NCBI GenBank assembly: GCA_035291605.1
Contig: DATDRS010000125.1
Location: 1-6,617 of the forward strand
Origin: DATDRS01 sp035291605
GTDB taxonomy: Bacteria; Chloroflexota; Anaerolineae; Anaerolineales; UBA6663
Direction of reading: 5' to 3'
Length of the DNA stretch: 6,617 nt
Shown here: positions 6,202 through 6,617 of the stretch, one piece after another
Layout: each line of letters opens with the position of its first letter
Numbering within the stretch: the stretch's first letter is position 1
Made by a program: the position numbers and the translations under genes
Notes under the pieces: generated by a model
Told to the model about the DNA's origin: nothing
The model's input: only the letters and a program-made list of their open reading frames with translations
Databases searched by the model: none

Positions 6202-6217
6202 GCCCCCATTCGGGGGC
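6202..6217. repeat. Second short hairpin, GCCCCC/GGGGGC
   Basis: A 6-base perfect stem (6202-6207 with 6212-6217) closes an ATTC loop. It is immediately adjacent to the hairpin at 6178-6199 and about 20 bases beyond the GH31 stop codon. The two together make a tandem stem-loop at the end of that gene. Confidence 0.5.
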
Positions 6218-6236
6218 ATGTGGCCAGGGTGAGGGG

Positions 6237-6617
6237 CTATCCGCTGATAACCCTTACCTCGTGCCTCTCCCCATCCTCCTCCACCCTCACGGTCAGCAAT
6301 CTATCTTCCCACTGCGCCTTGATTGGCTGGCCGTCTAAAAACGCTTTGCCTTGAGGCAGGGCGTGGAAGGCGAAGGCCCAGTGTGAGCGCCCGGTTGTGT
6401 ATCGGCCTTTGCCCGGCCCCCACCGGAGCGTGATGCCATCGGAGTTGGCTTGAACGCGGAAGGACGTGATGCGCCGCTCGCCGCGTGTGTACGCCCCTGT
6501 CTCGCCGTCGTCCTCGTAATAATCCAGTTGCCCCTTGCCCGGCCAGATGTGCAGGGTGAGGCTGGCGCGGTCAATCGCGCCCGTGTGCTGGGCCAGCGGC
6601 CACATGGGGAGGATGGC
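6237..6617 (-). CDS. GH31-type alpha-glucosidase, C-terminal fragment (runs off window)
   Basis: Only the last 126 residues are present; the reading frame is open to the right edge, so the gene continues beyond 6617. The fragment starts AILPMWP, which matches the conserved segment of GH31 glycosidases at the beginning of the C-terminal beta-sandwich. It continues with LTLHIWPG and YYEDDGETGAYTRGE (fragment residues 33-47), the hallmark of the domain after the catalytic barrel (DUF5110-like). The catalytic residues lie outside the window, so substrate preference (alpha-glucosidase, alpha-xylosidase or other) cannot be judged. GH31 enzymes release terminal alpha-linked sugars from oligosaccharides. 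An internal ATG at 6605 is not the true start because homology extends upstream of it. The TAG stop overlaps the edge of the repeat block at 6057-6237. Confidence 0.85.
   Translation of the reverse strand, partial: AILPMWPLAQHTGAIDRASLTLHIWPGKGQLDYYEDDGETGAYTRGERRITSFRVQANSDGITLRWGPGKGRYTTGRSHWAFAFHALPQGKAFLDGQPIKAQWEDRLLTVRVEEDGERHEVRVISG

Larger units (their letters stand above)
6057..6237. repeat. GC-rich repeat block bounded by 11-base direct repeats
   Basis: The 11-mer GGGTGAGGGGC occurs at 6057-6067 and again at 6227-6237, enclosing about 160 bases of GC-rich palindromic sequence. The last base of the right copy is the final base of the TAG stop of the GH31 gene, so the block abuts that gene exactly. 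The direct repeats could be a target-site duplication or simply recurring motifs of a repeat family. No transposase is encoded, and no protein gene is supported between 5984 and 6236. Confidence 0.55.

Noticed and set aside
6178..6217. Intrinsic terminator for the GH31 gene
   Set aside because: Two stable stems are present, but on the minus strand they are followed by purine-rich sequence rather than a T-run.

Overview
The window is a high-GC bacterial chromosome segment with six protein genes and several blocks of short dispersed palindromic repeats. Good Shine-Dalgarno sites and sigma70-like promoter motifs argue for a bacterium. The repeat style and a TIM-barrel family I associate with Anaerolineae-like genomes suggest Chloroflexota. 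That assignment is an inference and could be wrong.

Left region (1-292): no gene is seen. It holds three or four copies of a CCCTGAGC...GCGAAGGG repeat, followed by a plausible promoter (225-253).

Isoprenoid pair (293-2416, + strand): a UbiA-family membrane prenyltransferase, resembling digeranylgeranylglyceryl phosphate synthases, is followed 135 bases later by a geranylgeranyl-reductase-like flavoprotein. Together they suggest attachment of a polyprenyl chain to a polar acceptor and then saturation of that chain, as in archaeal-type lipids, quinones or chlorophyll-like molecules.

Hydrolase pair (2443-4567, - strand, convergent with the first pair): a gene with a promoter and a strong ribosome binding site encodes a TIM-barrel protein joined by an Ala/Pro linker to an NTF2/SnoaL-like domain. 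It is followed 52 bases later by an alpha/beta hydrolase with a non-canonical nucleophile motif.

Low-GC gene (4793-5971, - strand): a protein with an N-terminal PD-(D/E)XK/RecB-like nuclease signature and an unrecognised C-terminal half. Its base composition is clearly lower in GC than its neighbours, and repeat elements lie on both sides, so it is the best candidate here for an acquired gene.

Right region (5972-6617): a GC-rich repeat block with nested palindromes, bounded by 11-base direct repeats, abuts the stop codon of a gene that runs off the window edge. That gene encodes the C-terminal end of a GH31-type alpha-glucosidase. The genes form at least three transcription units with no evident common pathway. 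I did not find a complete new system; the low-GC nuclease-like gene and the UbiA/reductase pair deserve the closest look.
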